Shown here one piece after another: positions 37,101 through 48,792 of a stretch of DNA of 64,000 nt. The stretch lies in contig JAVFKD010000002.1 of the NCBI GenBank assembly GCA_036429605.1, positions 3,534,001 through 3,598,000 of the forward strand, given 5' to 3'. Under the pieces are notes generated by a model. It worked only from the letters and a program-made list of their open reading frames with translations. It searched no databases and was not told where the DNA came from. Position numbers and translations under genes: made by a program. Every line of letters starts with the position of its first letter. Within the stretch, counting starts at the first letter, position 1. Source of the DNA: Cladobotryum mycophilum (lineage: Eukaryota > Ascomycota > Sordariomycetes > Hypocreales > Hypocreaceae).

Positions 37101-38220
37101 TCATCACATTTGGCCTTCTCTGCCTGATGAGGATTGGATTAAGGTCGAAACTCAACTTCGAGACCTCATTCTTAATGACTACGGAAAGAAGAACAATGTT
37201 AATGTGTCAAGTTTGACTAGCACGGAAGTCCGAGACATCATTCTGGGTATGGAGATTTCTGCACCTTCCATGCAGAGACAACAAGCAGCCGAGGTCGAGA
37301 AGCAGCAAGAGGAACAGAAGCAATTGACTGCTGTCACAACCAAGACACAAAACGTACACGGTGAAGAAATCATTGTTACGACAACCTCTCAGTTTGAGCA
37401 GCAGACCTTTGCTTCCAAGACAGAATGGCGAACGCGTGCCATTGCCACATCGAACCTGAGAACCCGAGCCAAGAACATCTATGTGTCATCTGTGGACAAT
37501 AATTTGGATGACGTAACATACGTCATGCCGAATAACATCTTGAAGAAGTTCATTACCATTGCAGACTTGAGAGTGCAGGTGGCAGGTTACCTCTACGGCG
37601 CCTCCGCCCCCGATAACGACCAAGTCAAAGAGATCAAATGCATAGTCATGATCCCACAGATCGGCGGACTGCGCAATGTCCAGCTGCCGCAGCAGTTGCC
37701 CCAGAGCGATTTCTTGGAGGGGATGGAGCCACTCGGCATTATTCACACAATGTCGGGCAGCGAACTGCCATACATGTCGGCGCCGGATGTTACAGAGCAT
37801 GCGAGATTATTAGACGCACACGAGGAGTGGGATAAGACCAACACGGTGACTGTATCGGTGTCGTTTACTCCTGGCAGTGTCTCGCTTTCCGCATGGGGTC
37901 TTACACCGCAAGGCTACAAGTGGGGAGCTGAAAACAAAGACACGCAGAGCGATCAACCTCAGGGGTTCACAACAACAATGGGTGAGAAGCGTAAGCTTCT
38001 GTTAAGTCCCAGGTTCAGGGGTTTCTTCCTAGTGCCTGATGACGGAAAATGGAACTATAGCTTCATGGGCAGCGCGTTCGCGGGGATGGAGAAGAAGTCT
38101 GTTCACGTCAAGTTGGACACGCCCCTCCCGTTCTACAACGACCAACACCGACCGGTGCATTTCCACAGCTTTGCGGAGCTGGAGGATATTTGGGTTGACA
38201 GGGCGGATAACTTTGCATAA
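31101..38220 (+). CDS. prp8: PRP8, core U5 snRNP splicing factor
   Basis: PRP8 is the scaffold of the spliceosome active site and contacts both splice sites, the branch site, U5 and U6. After two repairs it is a single exon of about 2373 residues, normal for the family. In order: Pro-rich N-terminus (MSQLPPPPPPGWGPPPP), PRO8NT and PROCN regions (WLRNQRNRFGEKRKAGFVQT; FLRFTAEESRDLIQRF), RRM-like and U5/U6-binding regions, reverse-transcriptase-like/endonuclease-like domains, RNase H-like domain IV, and the C-terminal JAB1/MPN domain (EPLGIIHTMSGSELPYMSA; GFFLVPDDGKWNYSFMG). Two frame breaks occur at five-C runs: 31203-31207 (rejoining PPGYRPPADSHIAKFAQKKK) and 35143-35147 (rejoining RFPPAVFYTPKELGGLG). 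Each needs one extra C. A functional PRP8 is essential, so these are almost certainly errors. The protein is full length with no extra block, so no intein is present. Confidence 0.97.
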
Positions 38221-38610
38221 TTTTGAAACAATGGACAGGGACCCAGATAAAGGACCGCCACCAGACCGGAGTCCATTGATCCAGACATGGGGAGGAGGGG
38301 GGAGAGGAGAGGGGAGGGGAGGACGACGACGCAAGGCTATGGGTCGGACTGGAACTGGAATTGGAGGGGAGGGGCGACAGCCGGGTTGAGTTGGACAAAT
38401 GTGGCAATCGGCAAAGTAGGGTTACACCGTTGCTTTTTAATGGGCCGCGGCTCGGTACCTGGGGTTTAGTCGTGGAAAATGATTTTCCTTTTTAAACAAA
38501 TATGGAGGGTGGGAATTGCTACTTTGGCGTTGGCTTCTTTGTTATCATTTTGGAGGAAAGATGGAACATGCTATGATAGAGGGCGTCATGCCGCTCCCTC
38601 TCTCTATCTA

Positions 38611-38665
38611 TGTGTGTGTCTGTGTGTCTGTGTGTCTGTGTGTCTGTGTGTCTGTGTGTCTGTGT
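38611..38665. repeat. (TGTGTGTC)n minisatellite
   Basis: About six imperfect TGTGTGTC units followed by TACGTATG repeats, 0.4 kb after the PRP8 stop. Confidence 0.9.
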
Positions 38666-40823
38666 ACGTATGTACGTATGTATACCATATTGTAACGCCG
38701 TGCTCAACGAGGAAGGTTGCCTAAAGAGCTTGCTTTTTTTTTGGTGAGTGTTTTGTTTTTGTAAGACTACCATACAATGAAGAAGAATAAGAAGAAGAAG
38801 AAGGCATCAATCATAATGGCAAACAAATCTTTTCATCTCTGTGCAAAATAATAGCAACCCATTCGGCTATTCATCACACCATCATATGGACAGGCCATAA
38901 AACACCTCGGTTGAATGCCGCCCCCTGTAAACGAACACTATTCTGAATCGGAAGACGGACCCGAGTGTAAAGCACGCGGTTCATGGGGGGAAAAGCGGCC
39001 GCCGCCTCTTAGTAGAAGGAGTAGAACCTTACCCAAGTATTGACAAGGTAATAAGGGGACTCCAAATTGCTCATGCAGGGGGTAGATTTGCACAAACACT
39101 GGGACGTGTGTGTGTGAGAGAGTAAGAGCGAGTGTGTGTGTGTATGGACGGCAGTCTATTGTGATATGTATCCGTAGGTTCACTGACATGGGCATAGCAT
39201 ACATACAGCATGGCATGATGTTGCGGTTGACGCCAGAAAAAAGACTTGGCGAGGCGAGAAAGACTTGGCGAAGCATGGGATGGCCCTTACCCCTTGCAAC
39301 AGCTTATTTTTTCCCTTAAAGATTTGCCATGTAAATGACCAATTGCCGGTTATCAGTCTTCTAGAACCGGATTCTCTGTCTCTCCTATCTTCCTTTCCGC
39401 CTTCACAGGGGGAGGTTTTCCGTTGATGCGTGAGCCCATACCATGCATTGAGGTATGCAAGACATGAGAAAGGCTGCCAAGTATAGAAATTGCTAGAAGG
39501 ATTTGAAAGGGAAAAAATACGAAGAAGAGACCAATGCAGCCGAGACATGACGGAAAAAAGGGTACCTGCATCCCTCCCTCTCCCTTCCTCCCTCTCCCTC
39601 TCTCTTTGTATGTGTGATTTCTCGCACAGAAATGGACGTACGTACCAGAGCCCCATGATCACCTCACCCTTGGCTTACATGTTGCTGGGAAAAATTAAGC
39701 TGTCATGTGCCACGAGAGTGTAAAAACCATGACACACAAAACCGCTGTTGGTTTGTTTAAAGGCCGCAGCCGCAACCGCCGCCGCAGCAGCATATTAAGC
39801 GGACAAATGCTTCCGGATTCACCGAAAAATACCGGGAGAAACAGGGCCAAAGGAGAACTGGCTGCTCATGCGACGTGGAACTTGGATGGACTTGCATGAA
39901 CCGGAATAGCTTTACCGGAGTTTGACTCGGAGTAATTGCTTGTGCAGAGCAGGCAGACACACCAGTTAAGACTGTATGATGTTTTGAGAAGAAACGTACT
40001 TCTTTGACATGGCTTTGTCCAAGTCTGCAATACCAATTCATGCAATGAGAGGTTGCGCCTTTTGCCATCCTCACGAGATACATCCGCTCTCTCTGATCCC
40101 CAAGACTTCAAGAGTCTTACTTTAGAGACAAAACTTGAGTTGGCGGAGTAATTGAGAAAAGGATTCAGGCGGGGACGAATCGTGTGGCGCATGACCGCAT
40201 GAAAATAGCGTGGCTGTGCGAAAACGGCCTCCCATTTTCAATCAATGTTGAGTGTCTAGACCGAAGGGGGCGCACATTTTGTTTTGTCTGTAACAAAATT
40301 ACCAACTCACACATTATACCGGTGATAATAATAATATGAAGGATTTCTCCACACTGCATTGCATATGCTAGCCGAGGAATCTAGGAGGCTTACAAATCGA
40401 GATTTTCCAAGTGCACCAAAATGGCCAAAATGTGCTCGTAGAATCCAAGAGGAGACGTATTTTCGGACAAAAAAGTGATAGAATCGGTTGGTTGTGTACG
40501 AATGAGAAGACAAATTAACCCTTTTCTTCCCGTGAGTGAGGGAGGACCAACAATGCTTCGCAGACCCATGTCCACGCCCCCTTTCTCCATGCCACGCCAT
40601 GCCATGCCACATGGGAAGGGATCTGCGATAAGGGAGGAAGGGTTATGGGGTATGGACAAAAGGAAGAAAGAAACAGAGTTAAAGTGTTGGATGGGTAGTA
40701 TTGGAATATTCGATAAATCTTCGGTGGCCCTGACCCCGTGCATTGTTTCGGTGGTTTTTCTGAATGCCTTGATTTTGTCTGACTCTGGCAGGCACTGGCA
40801 CTGGCACTGGCCACTAACAGTTG

Positions 40824-40887
40824 CTCTGGTTCTGGCTCTGGCTCTGGCTCTGGCTTTGGCTTTGGCTTTGGCTTTGGATCTGGATCT
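40824..40887. repeat. Hexamer tandem repeat (CTGGCT / TTGGCT)n
   Basis: About ten hexamer units drifting from TCTGGC to TTTGGC and then to TCTGGA. They give a Leu-Ala repeat in one frame and a Ser-Gln repeat on the other strand. Probably non-coding. Confidence 0.85.
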
Positions 40888-42175
40888 TGTCAGATCCGAG
40901 CTCGGAACGCGGACGGAATGCGAAATGTGGATGCAGTTTCATTCCAATGCCGTAACGGAGGAAAAAGTTCGGCTTACCACGGCGTGCTTGTTCGGACGTG
41001 GTTTTGGTTTTGTCGTCGGCGATCATATGCGACTGGGCTTAAGTGAGTAGGTAGTATTGGTTGAGGGGCGTCCAAGTTTCAAGACGGAATCACTTTGTGT
41101 CAAAACCGTTTTTGGCAAACGACGAGGCCAACCACAACGACGGCAACCCTAATTTCTTGGTAAAATGTGTGTCAGTAAATAGGTGAGTTTGTAAGCATTG
41201 CTTGGATCAAGAGCGAGGCAGCCAATAATTACTCACCTCGCTCAGTAATTCGCTTCGCAACCATCTTCTGACACACTTGGGAGCCTCAGATTCGGTCCAT
41301 TTAGACGTCAAACGAGAGACATGAAGGTTGATACCATCTTGGGAGAGTCAGCCTGCCATTGATTTCCAATTACGTTTGCGCGTGCGTGCATTACGCATGC
41401 ACATGTACATGCCATCCATCCACGATGCATCTGCATTGGACAGAATGTGACCCCGAGTGATGCCCGTCTAAGCCAGCCCTTGAAGCATAAGCTGGCTTTC
41501 CCCATAAAGCACGGGTCAGAGACAAAACAAGGCTTCTCCGTCTAAAATCTGGTGGTGATGGCGAGGTTGTACGCCTATGCAAGCAAGGTAGCGGTGGACA
41601 GAGGCACACGCAAGCGCGAAATCATACCCCAAGCATGTGGAAGCATGTGGCAGCATGTGGTGTGTGTGTGGTGTGTGAGTGTGTGTGAGTGAATGTTTAG
41701 TATGCCTCCAGCCTTGGATCTAGGGCCTTTGACATGTAACGCAACCCACAACGTGGATCGTTGGTCGTATTTGGAGCACTATTCCCTGCCATGACCACGG
41801 TCATGTCCACCATGTCCATATCCATGTCAATGTCAATGTCAATTTCAATGGGGGGAAAATGCCAGTGCCGTCGAGGTACGCGTCATGACGGGAAATGGCA
41901 TGATGCAGCGCACAAAGTCTAGAAGAATCGCCTGGTTCAGGTACCCAAGATTTCTTGTTCGTCCGCTCGTTTCTTTTTCTGCTTACTTGCCTAGTTGACG
42001 CATTAGCGGCAAGAATGTTGAATGACGATTGGCTCACCCATGCTCTTGGGTGTAGTAAGTAGGCATACATGTTTAGTGTTGTTGGACCATGCAAGGGGCG
42101 TGTGCGTGTGCGTGTGTGTGTGAGTGTGTGAGCGTAGAAGAAGTGCAGAGAGAGGTCTGGTATGAAGCAAACCAC

Positions 42176-42209
<34 letters not shown>
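42176..42209. repeat. (GAT/TAT)n trinucleotide repeat
   Basis: GATGATGATTATGATTATG-type units in the gene-free region. Confidence 0.85.
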
Positions 42210-42210
<1 letters not shown>

Positions 42211-42254
42211 ATGCATGGATGCATGCCGACAAGGAGACACGGAGGCAGAGAGAC

Positions 42255-42284
42255 ACAGACAGACAGACAGACAGACAGACAGAC
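42255..42284. repeat. (ACAG)n microsatellite
   Basis: About seven ACAG units just after the GAT repeat. Confidence 0.9.
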
Positions 42285-43403
42285 GAAGAAGAAGGCGGGG
42301 GAAGCTTGGACGGATGACAAAGACATTTGATGTCCAATTACAAACATGCGTACTCCATACGAGCATCTATTTACAGGAAAGAGCTACTGTTAGTTCCTGT
42401 AGCTTCGTGAAAAACTGGAAATTGGGGAATATTCCTTCCCGTCTGATGTCTTGGCTAAATGATGATGATGACGACGATGCTGATGATGATACCTCTTAAT
42501 GCAAGTAAGAGAAGGTGAGACTATAGGTACCATGAAACACGAACTGGAAGGAAGGGGAGGAGGAAGAGGAATGAAGGGGGTTCTAGATTTGGAACTGGCT
42601 TCCTCAATGACGTCTTATTGCGTGTATATTAAGAAAAGGTTGGATATAATATATGCCCTCTATACACTGATTTCCTGATTTGTGATGCAGTCATGATGCC
42701 GATCAAGCCATATCAGGATAAGTTGGTGTTGAACTTGTTGTTTTTGGAATTTGCGTATATGTGTGCGTGTGTATGTTGTACGAGCATCTATCCTGCGCGA
42801 TCCAGCTTGTTGAAGAGAACTTGACGCACGAACTGATCGGGTACAGTGGAGGCTCAGTCTTATTAGTGGAGATTAGTGCGCTGTAGCTTGCTTCGGTATC
42901 CTGTAGTTACAGCGGTTCGAGTTCTAAAGGTCCAGCTGATAATAGTCTAACCTCCAGTCCCCTTGTACATGATGGATACTTCCATTCTTTCCCAAGCTGC
43001 TGCTGTTTCTTCACGAAGAGAGGCTGACGAGTTTGTGCGACGTTGGTGCTCACTTACTACTAATCATAAATGATGTGCGCTCTCAACGTAATTTTATTCA
43101 AATAAGCTTGTTTGAGCTGTCTGAAATGACAGAGCATGACACAGATAAGCATAGATACTTACTTTACTTTGACTCATCAACTAACGTCGTGCCATCAATG
43201 CCTTTTCTTCTTTTAGGTGTTATTCTAGATCCTCAACAGAAATGGAAACAGAAACAACCTCCTACTGAACAAAGGTAGCACTGTGTTAGAATTGGAGGCA
43301 TTGAGAACAGTACTAGAACGGTGTAAAGAAGTAGCTAGCAGGTACTATAAACCTGCTCCTAACTGAACAAGTTTAGACTGGAAGGAGAATTAAATGTGAT
43401 CCA

Positions 43404-43430
43404 TGGATGGATGGATGGATGGATGGATGC
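43404..43430. repeat. (GGAT)n microsatellite
   Basis: About six GGAT units. Shorter copies of the same motif occur near 24788 and, as CCAT, inside the first RPS14 intron near 60335. Confidence 0.9.
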
Positions 43431-46276
43431 TTCTTGCCAAAGGGAGGAGGGGGAGGAGGAACAACACCAAGGGCCGTACCCGCCTCGTTCCCCAACCTTG
43501 CCCTGCGCTACTGCAATACTTGACAGTACCACGCTCACGGCTTTAAAATACCTCTGAGTCTTGCAGCACTAGCTTGGAGGTAAATGTACCTGGACAAGTA
43601 ACAGCAAGTAGTGCAAGAAACAGAGACATGCCCCGCACGAGATGCACCTCTGCTATCACGCATTGCGATGGTATCGGGCACACTCCGTCAAACCACCACC
43701 ATTCACTTTACTTTATTGACGAAGAAGAATACTGCTGCCTATTCTCAAGTCCGAGTCGAGTCGAGTCGCCCACGTCTGTGGCGTTTCATTGTCTATCAGT
43801 TTCGTCTTGTCTCGAATTGATTTGTCTTGCATTGACTTACTTTGCCTTACCTACCTTGCCTTACCTTGTCTTGTCTCTTCCTCCTCTCCCTGTCTTTCTG
43901 TGCGCCCCCCCCCCTCCCTCTCCTCCCCTCCCTCTCCATTATGCGATGCGATGCAGCCGAACCTTGTCTCGACTGTCTCGACTCTTTTTCCGCCGTCATG
44001 CCGCCGCCGCCGCGATCTCGTTCTTGTCTCCAATATCTCGCCTACAACCTAGTTAGCCAATCCGCCAATCAACCAACCGAGCCAGCCAACCAGCACACCA
44101 TCGCCGGTTATTCATTGGTGCCACACCTCATCAAATCTCGGAACTTGGCGATGCGTCAATCGTCTGATATGGCTCAAACTTGACCTGACTTGGGCCAACG
44201 TTCCCCCCTTGCAAAATAAATAAAAAATAAAAATAAAAATTACCTACAATCATACGGTCCTATACCCATACCGAACAAGACAAGACGAAGACAAGACACC
44301 ACCAACGCCGCCACCACGCACTTATCCTTGCCATACCATCCAATTCAATCTAGCCTGCAGCCTGCAGTCTGTCTGCAAGCAGCATCCTCCTACTACCTCT
44401 ACTACGACCACTACCACCATCAACCCAAGCAAGCCTCACTCACGGAACGGCCGGTCTCTCTTTTTGACATCAACGAGGCTGGCCTAGCTTGTCAAGCTTG
44501 TCCACCAACCATAGCCAATGCACTGCTTCTCTTGCTCCATTCAAGCCCTTGCTCGGTCGCCGCTATTCTGAATGGGCATATGCAAACCAAGTACATGGAG
44601 CCGCTCGTACAGACTGGATCTTACCTTGCGCTGTAACGGCAGACAAGTAAACTACGCCACTATTATGACTATAGCCAGACTTTACAACATCACATATTAC
44701 TATTGTTCTTTTTTTTATTTTTTATTTTATTTTTACTGTCACACACCCTTTCATTGTTCTGCTGCTGAATTACCAGTCTCAACGCGTGTCTGGCACATGG
44801 CATCGCTGCATTGGAGGGGCACACATACACACACGCGGTCATTCACACACTCACGCACCCACACACGCCCCCAGCTGCCTGCCGCCGCCACAACATCGGC
44901 CATCCAATGCCATTGACCAGCAAGGATACCACCACACCAGAAGCACAAACCCATCACCTTCACCTTTTCCATGTACTTTGTACGTACATTCACATAAACA
45001 TAACATTACCAAGATCAGGCAAAGATCCGTGCTTTCATGCACCGAACCCCTTAACGACGTCAAGCCCACGTTGTTCATCTGCCGAATGTCTACCACGGTC
45101 ATGCCGAGTCCCATGTCAGGGTTCATGGCTTTGGCTCGGGTCTGCTCCCGCTCCTTTCTCGCATAACAACTTCATTCCATTACCCTCCGGGTGAAACCCC
45201 GAGGCCAAGATTCCCCATCCTAACTTTCAGTCTTTTCAACAAAATAAACTTGAGCATGAGCATGAGCATGACCAAGACAAGGCAAGACACCAAAAAAAAA
45301 GGCCCGTTGCTATGGTCAGAAATGGTTCTCATCTGCTGTGCCGCGCGATCCGGGGCCCCGTATCTAATGCTCCCCATGGGCGAAATATGTCATTGTCGTC
45401 TTTGTTGTTCGACTGGAGATATCTGGCTGGTCTCAACAAGCGCGTGTGCGTGCTGATTTTTGTTGTCCAATCTCATTACTTTCAACTTGAGAGAGCCAAA
45501 ATTTAACCATAAGTGCTCTTAGTAAGCTTGGTTCTTTCAAGATTCACTTGTGAACGCCTCCCCGCGCCGCGGAGCGCCGCAGGCTCATTCCAGTCAAACA
45601 TAGTCAAGAAGTTGGTCGAGTCTGGGAATCGGCGCCGGTCGATCTACTATGCGGCGGCGTTTGGGGCGCATTCCTCCCTCTCCACCGGGTCCGCTCCTTA
45701 ACCACTTGTCCCGAATACCCAGGCTCATGCATCCTTCAACCCAAGCTTGGCTACCATTCATTCCCACCTCACTATAGCCATCCCGTCCCCTGCTCACTCT
45801 CTGACAAACGGCTTCGGCAGTTTCCCTTGAAACAACTGTTCTAACCATGTTCCTGGCTAGCCAAGGGTCTCCGTCTCACGGCTGTCGCATCCGTTTTTGC
45901 TATGTGGACGCCACACCCTTTGTCTGTTATAGCCCCCCGGGCGAAATATAACCCCCCATCCACGTCAAAGCTCTTCCCAACCTATGCCCGCCTCCCAAGC
46001 TTCACCCACCTGACTGACTCCACTGAGCCGTCCTCTCAGTGCTCGTAACCGCTGGCCCTGCTTGGGCGCCCGCAGCGGAGAAGAGGGAGTCTGGCTTTCG
46101 CCTTTCTCGCTAAGCGCCTTGTCATCTGTGATCGCCCTTCAATCTTGAGAGAGAATTGAAACCCCCTCCCCTCTACTCCACACAAGGCCCTAAGCTAGCC
46201 AGCCAGTGGTTGTGTCATTTCTGTTTGTGTGTGTCCTCCTATACAGTACCTAGAGTACATTGACAACCCTGCTTTG

Positions 46277-46316
46277 CCTGCCTGCCTGCCTGCCCGTTTT
46301 CTTGCTTGCTTGCTTG
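46277..46316. repeat. (CCTG)n and (CTTG)n microsatellites
   Basis: Four CCTG units followed, after a short spacer, by four CTTG units, in the pyrimidine-rich region upstream of the Myb gene. Confidence 0.85.
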
Positions 46317-47572
46317 ATTGTTGTTGGCCCAACCTGTTGCAAAAAGTGGAAGTCGGTCCGTGTCAAATCTACCTGCCGTTTCGCAGAAGTCACGATACTT
46401 GCAGCATACCGTGGGACTGGTTATGCCGTCGGAGCTCCTTTACCCTGTCCGCATGGCTTCATCAGATGTTTCGGTCCCTGTTCCCCGAGAAAGGCTTTGT
46501 ATGCAAAATTCTTTGTTTGTGCCCACGCAAAACTGCCATGTGGAATAGCCTAGTCATTGGATCCCCTCCCGCAATCTAGTTGCATCCCGGACATCAAGGC
46601 AGTGGGCTGAGCGGCCGGACTCGGTTTCTACATCCGGGTCGTGACATAAGATCTTCAAATTATTCGTCCCAACAGGCCCAGCGAAGTTACCATACTGTCA
46701 GCGACCAATCCCTGAACCAATTGCGACTTGCACATGGCAACATATCTCTGAGCTTTGCCTATCAAAGCACCAAAGCACACAAGTAGTAGGCGCTGGCTTT
46801 GACGCTAACTTGTTTTCTTTGCTTCGTCGTCGTACTCGGCATCAGCGACGTAATAAATCCCAGGGCCTTATAACAGTTGACAGCTTCCCGTCTCCTTCAT
46901 TCCATCATCACTTTAATTCTCAACATCAAAGCTCCCCAGTCCGCGGATCATTGAGTCGGCCAAAGAGTCTTCCGAGTACATACTCAGCTTAATAATACTT
47001 ATTGTTATCCCTCCCCCACCCACCCTCTCCTGGCTTTGAGACTCACTCTTGAATCTCATTGGCTTTCCGCACGCCTGGGCCTGTTCGAATCAGTTGCGCT
47101 CCTCAACTGACAAGGAACTGAGTCTTTCTGCTTTTTCCCTTGTTTCTGGCTCCATACATACTTGGTTCATTACAAGTTTAAAACCCCTCCCCCTGCCGGG
47201 CCTGTCATCTTGCGGAACTTCTTTTTATTATCTTGGTATTATCAGCATCCCCCGGCACTAGAGCTGTCCTGCCAGCCAACGAAAAACGGAGAGACCTATA
47301 TGTGTTCTGGTATACCCTAAACAACACACCTGTGCTCAGCTCCTCACGCAGTACCAAAACTGGGCCGTTAAACATTTACCTGATAATACCCACAAGAATC
47401 CGTGGAATTTGTTCCAGTTCGCCACCCAGCCGCCTGTCTCAACCAGTTTTCTTCCTTTATTAACAAAGCCTTTGCACCGCGACGCTGCCCGTGAGGGCGA
47501 CTCTCTTTGTCAAATTATCCCCATTTTACGGATAAAGGTTGCCGCTCAGAGCACTCTGCTCTGGCGGGACCC

Positions 47573-48792
47573 ATGCAAGAAAGGCACGCTGGCGGGCCAC
47601 TATCGAGGATCGAACTACAACGTGGACTACTCTGGTCAGGACGATGAGGGCGAGCAGAGTCATCTCCACGACCCGTATGATCAAGCCGCCCTCAGACAAC
47701 ACCACCACTCTCATCATCGAGCCTCGCCGCACCGCCCGGAGCTTACAAATACGCCACCCGGACCGCACCTACATCACCCCATTGGCCAGCATCACTCCCA
47801 CCATATGATGATGGATCAGTCACCTTTGTCGCCTCATCGGATGGGCTCTCCGCAGTATGGAACCCATGGTTCGATGATACCCATCTACCAGCACCATTCT
47901 GCCCCTCACGACGCTGCCGGTAACCCGAACCATCGCCCGGAGGAGCTTAATCTCTCAGTTACGGGAATGGACTTGGATCCCTCCGGTCTCGAAGGCATGC
48001 ACCAAGTACCCATGGGGACCGCCTATGGACACGCGGCAAGCATCGCTGCCAGCCAGGCTCGACCGACCCATCATCATCACCATCTCCCTGACCTGGGTAT
48101 GCCGTCCAAGATGTTGCTTCGGGATGAGACCGGAGAGGGGGCGCCGAGCATGGTGGGGAAAGAAGGAATGCCAGCCCCAGCCCCACGACCTCGGGGCCCG
48201 AAGCTAAAGTTTACACCGGAAGACGACCAGTTGTTGATTGAACTCAAGGAACAAAAGAATTTGACTTGGAAACAGATTGCCGACTTCTTCCCTGGTCGAT
48301 CCTCTGGTACGTTGCAAGTACGGTACTGCACGAAGCTGAAGGCAAAGACTACACACTGGACGGAAGAGATGGTACGTTTTTCTTTCCTTCCTTTCTCTCT
48401 CTCTCTCTTTTTCCTCGCACGAAATACTCTTTTACTCTTTAACCCAGAAAAATATTACACCATACTTGTGGAACCGGAGAGCCATTTTTGTCGTTGACAA
48501 ACAAAAACTCCCAAAAGAGACAATTCACTCAAGTGGGGGGTACAACCATGGACGACAACATATGGCTAACTTGTATGTTTAGGATCAGAAACTGCGCAAC
48601 GCGCTACAGAACTACGAGAATGAAAAATGGCGAATTATAGCACACAAAGTCGGTGGTGGATTTACTCCGGCGGCCTGTCGCGATCGGGCATGGGAGTTGG
48701 AATTACAGGGAGAAGACCCCGAGGAGCTGTACCGATCCATTGGTGCTGCAGAGGCCACGCCTGAGGCTGGAGAGCCGAGTTTTCAGCAATAA
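47573..48792 (+). CDS. Myb/SANT-type DNA-binding protein, 5' end unresolved
   Basis: The 3' part is clear: the exon ends at 48371, the intron is 48372-48582 (GTACGT...TTTAG, branch GCTAAC) and the last exon is 48583-48792. Two Myb/SANT-like repeats lie at the C-terminus: LKFTPEDDQLLIELKEQKN followed by TWKQIADFFPGRSSGTLQVR, then the second repeat crossing the intron (WTEEM / DQKLRNALQNYENEKWRIIA, KVGGGFTPAACRDRAWELE). The N-terminal half is rich in His, Pro and Ser with poly-His (HHHHH) runs, typical of a regulatory protein. The open frame continues upstream past 47573 without an in-frame ATG; the first in-frame ATG is the MMMDQ at 47805. An ATG at 47573 would fit (MQERHAGG) only if one base of GGG near 47592 is extra. 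Otherwise an upstream exon is needed. It is a nuclear regulator; its targets are unknown. Confidence 0.75.

Larger units (their letters stand above)
38221..47400. other. 9-kb gene-free, repeat-rich region upstream of the Myb gene
   Basis: No frame here has a recognisable domain. The region is rich in simple repeats (listed separately) and, from about 43.7 to 47.4 kb, in plus-strand pyrimidine tracts typical of fungal promoters and leaders. The nearest gene downstream on the plus strand is the Myb regulator. A very long regulatory region or leader, or a non-coding RNA, is possible. No tRNA or transposon was recognised. Confidence 0.4.

Noticed and set aside
31101..38220. PRP8 intein, since PRP8 carries inteins in many fungi
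   Set aside because: The restored protein has the normal family length (about 2373) and no extra endonuclease or splicing block.
40475..41050. 191-codon plus-strand frame spanning the hexamer repeat
   Set aside because: Its length is due to the Leu-Ala repeat; the flanks look non-coding.
42880..42935. tRNA-like B box (GGTTCGAGTTC near 42914)
   Set aside because: No matching A box or acceptor stem could be folded around it.
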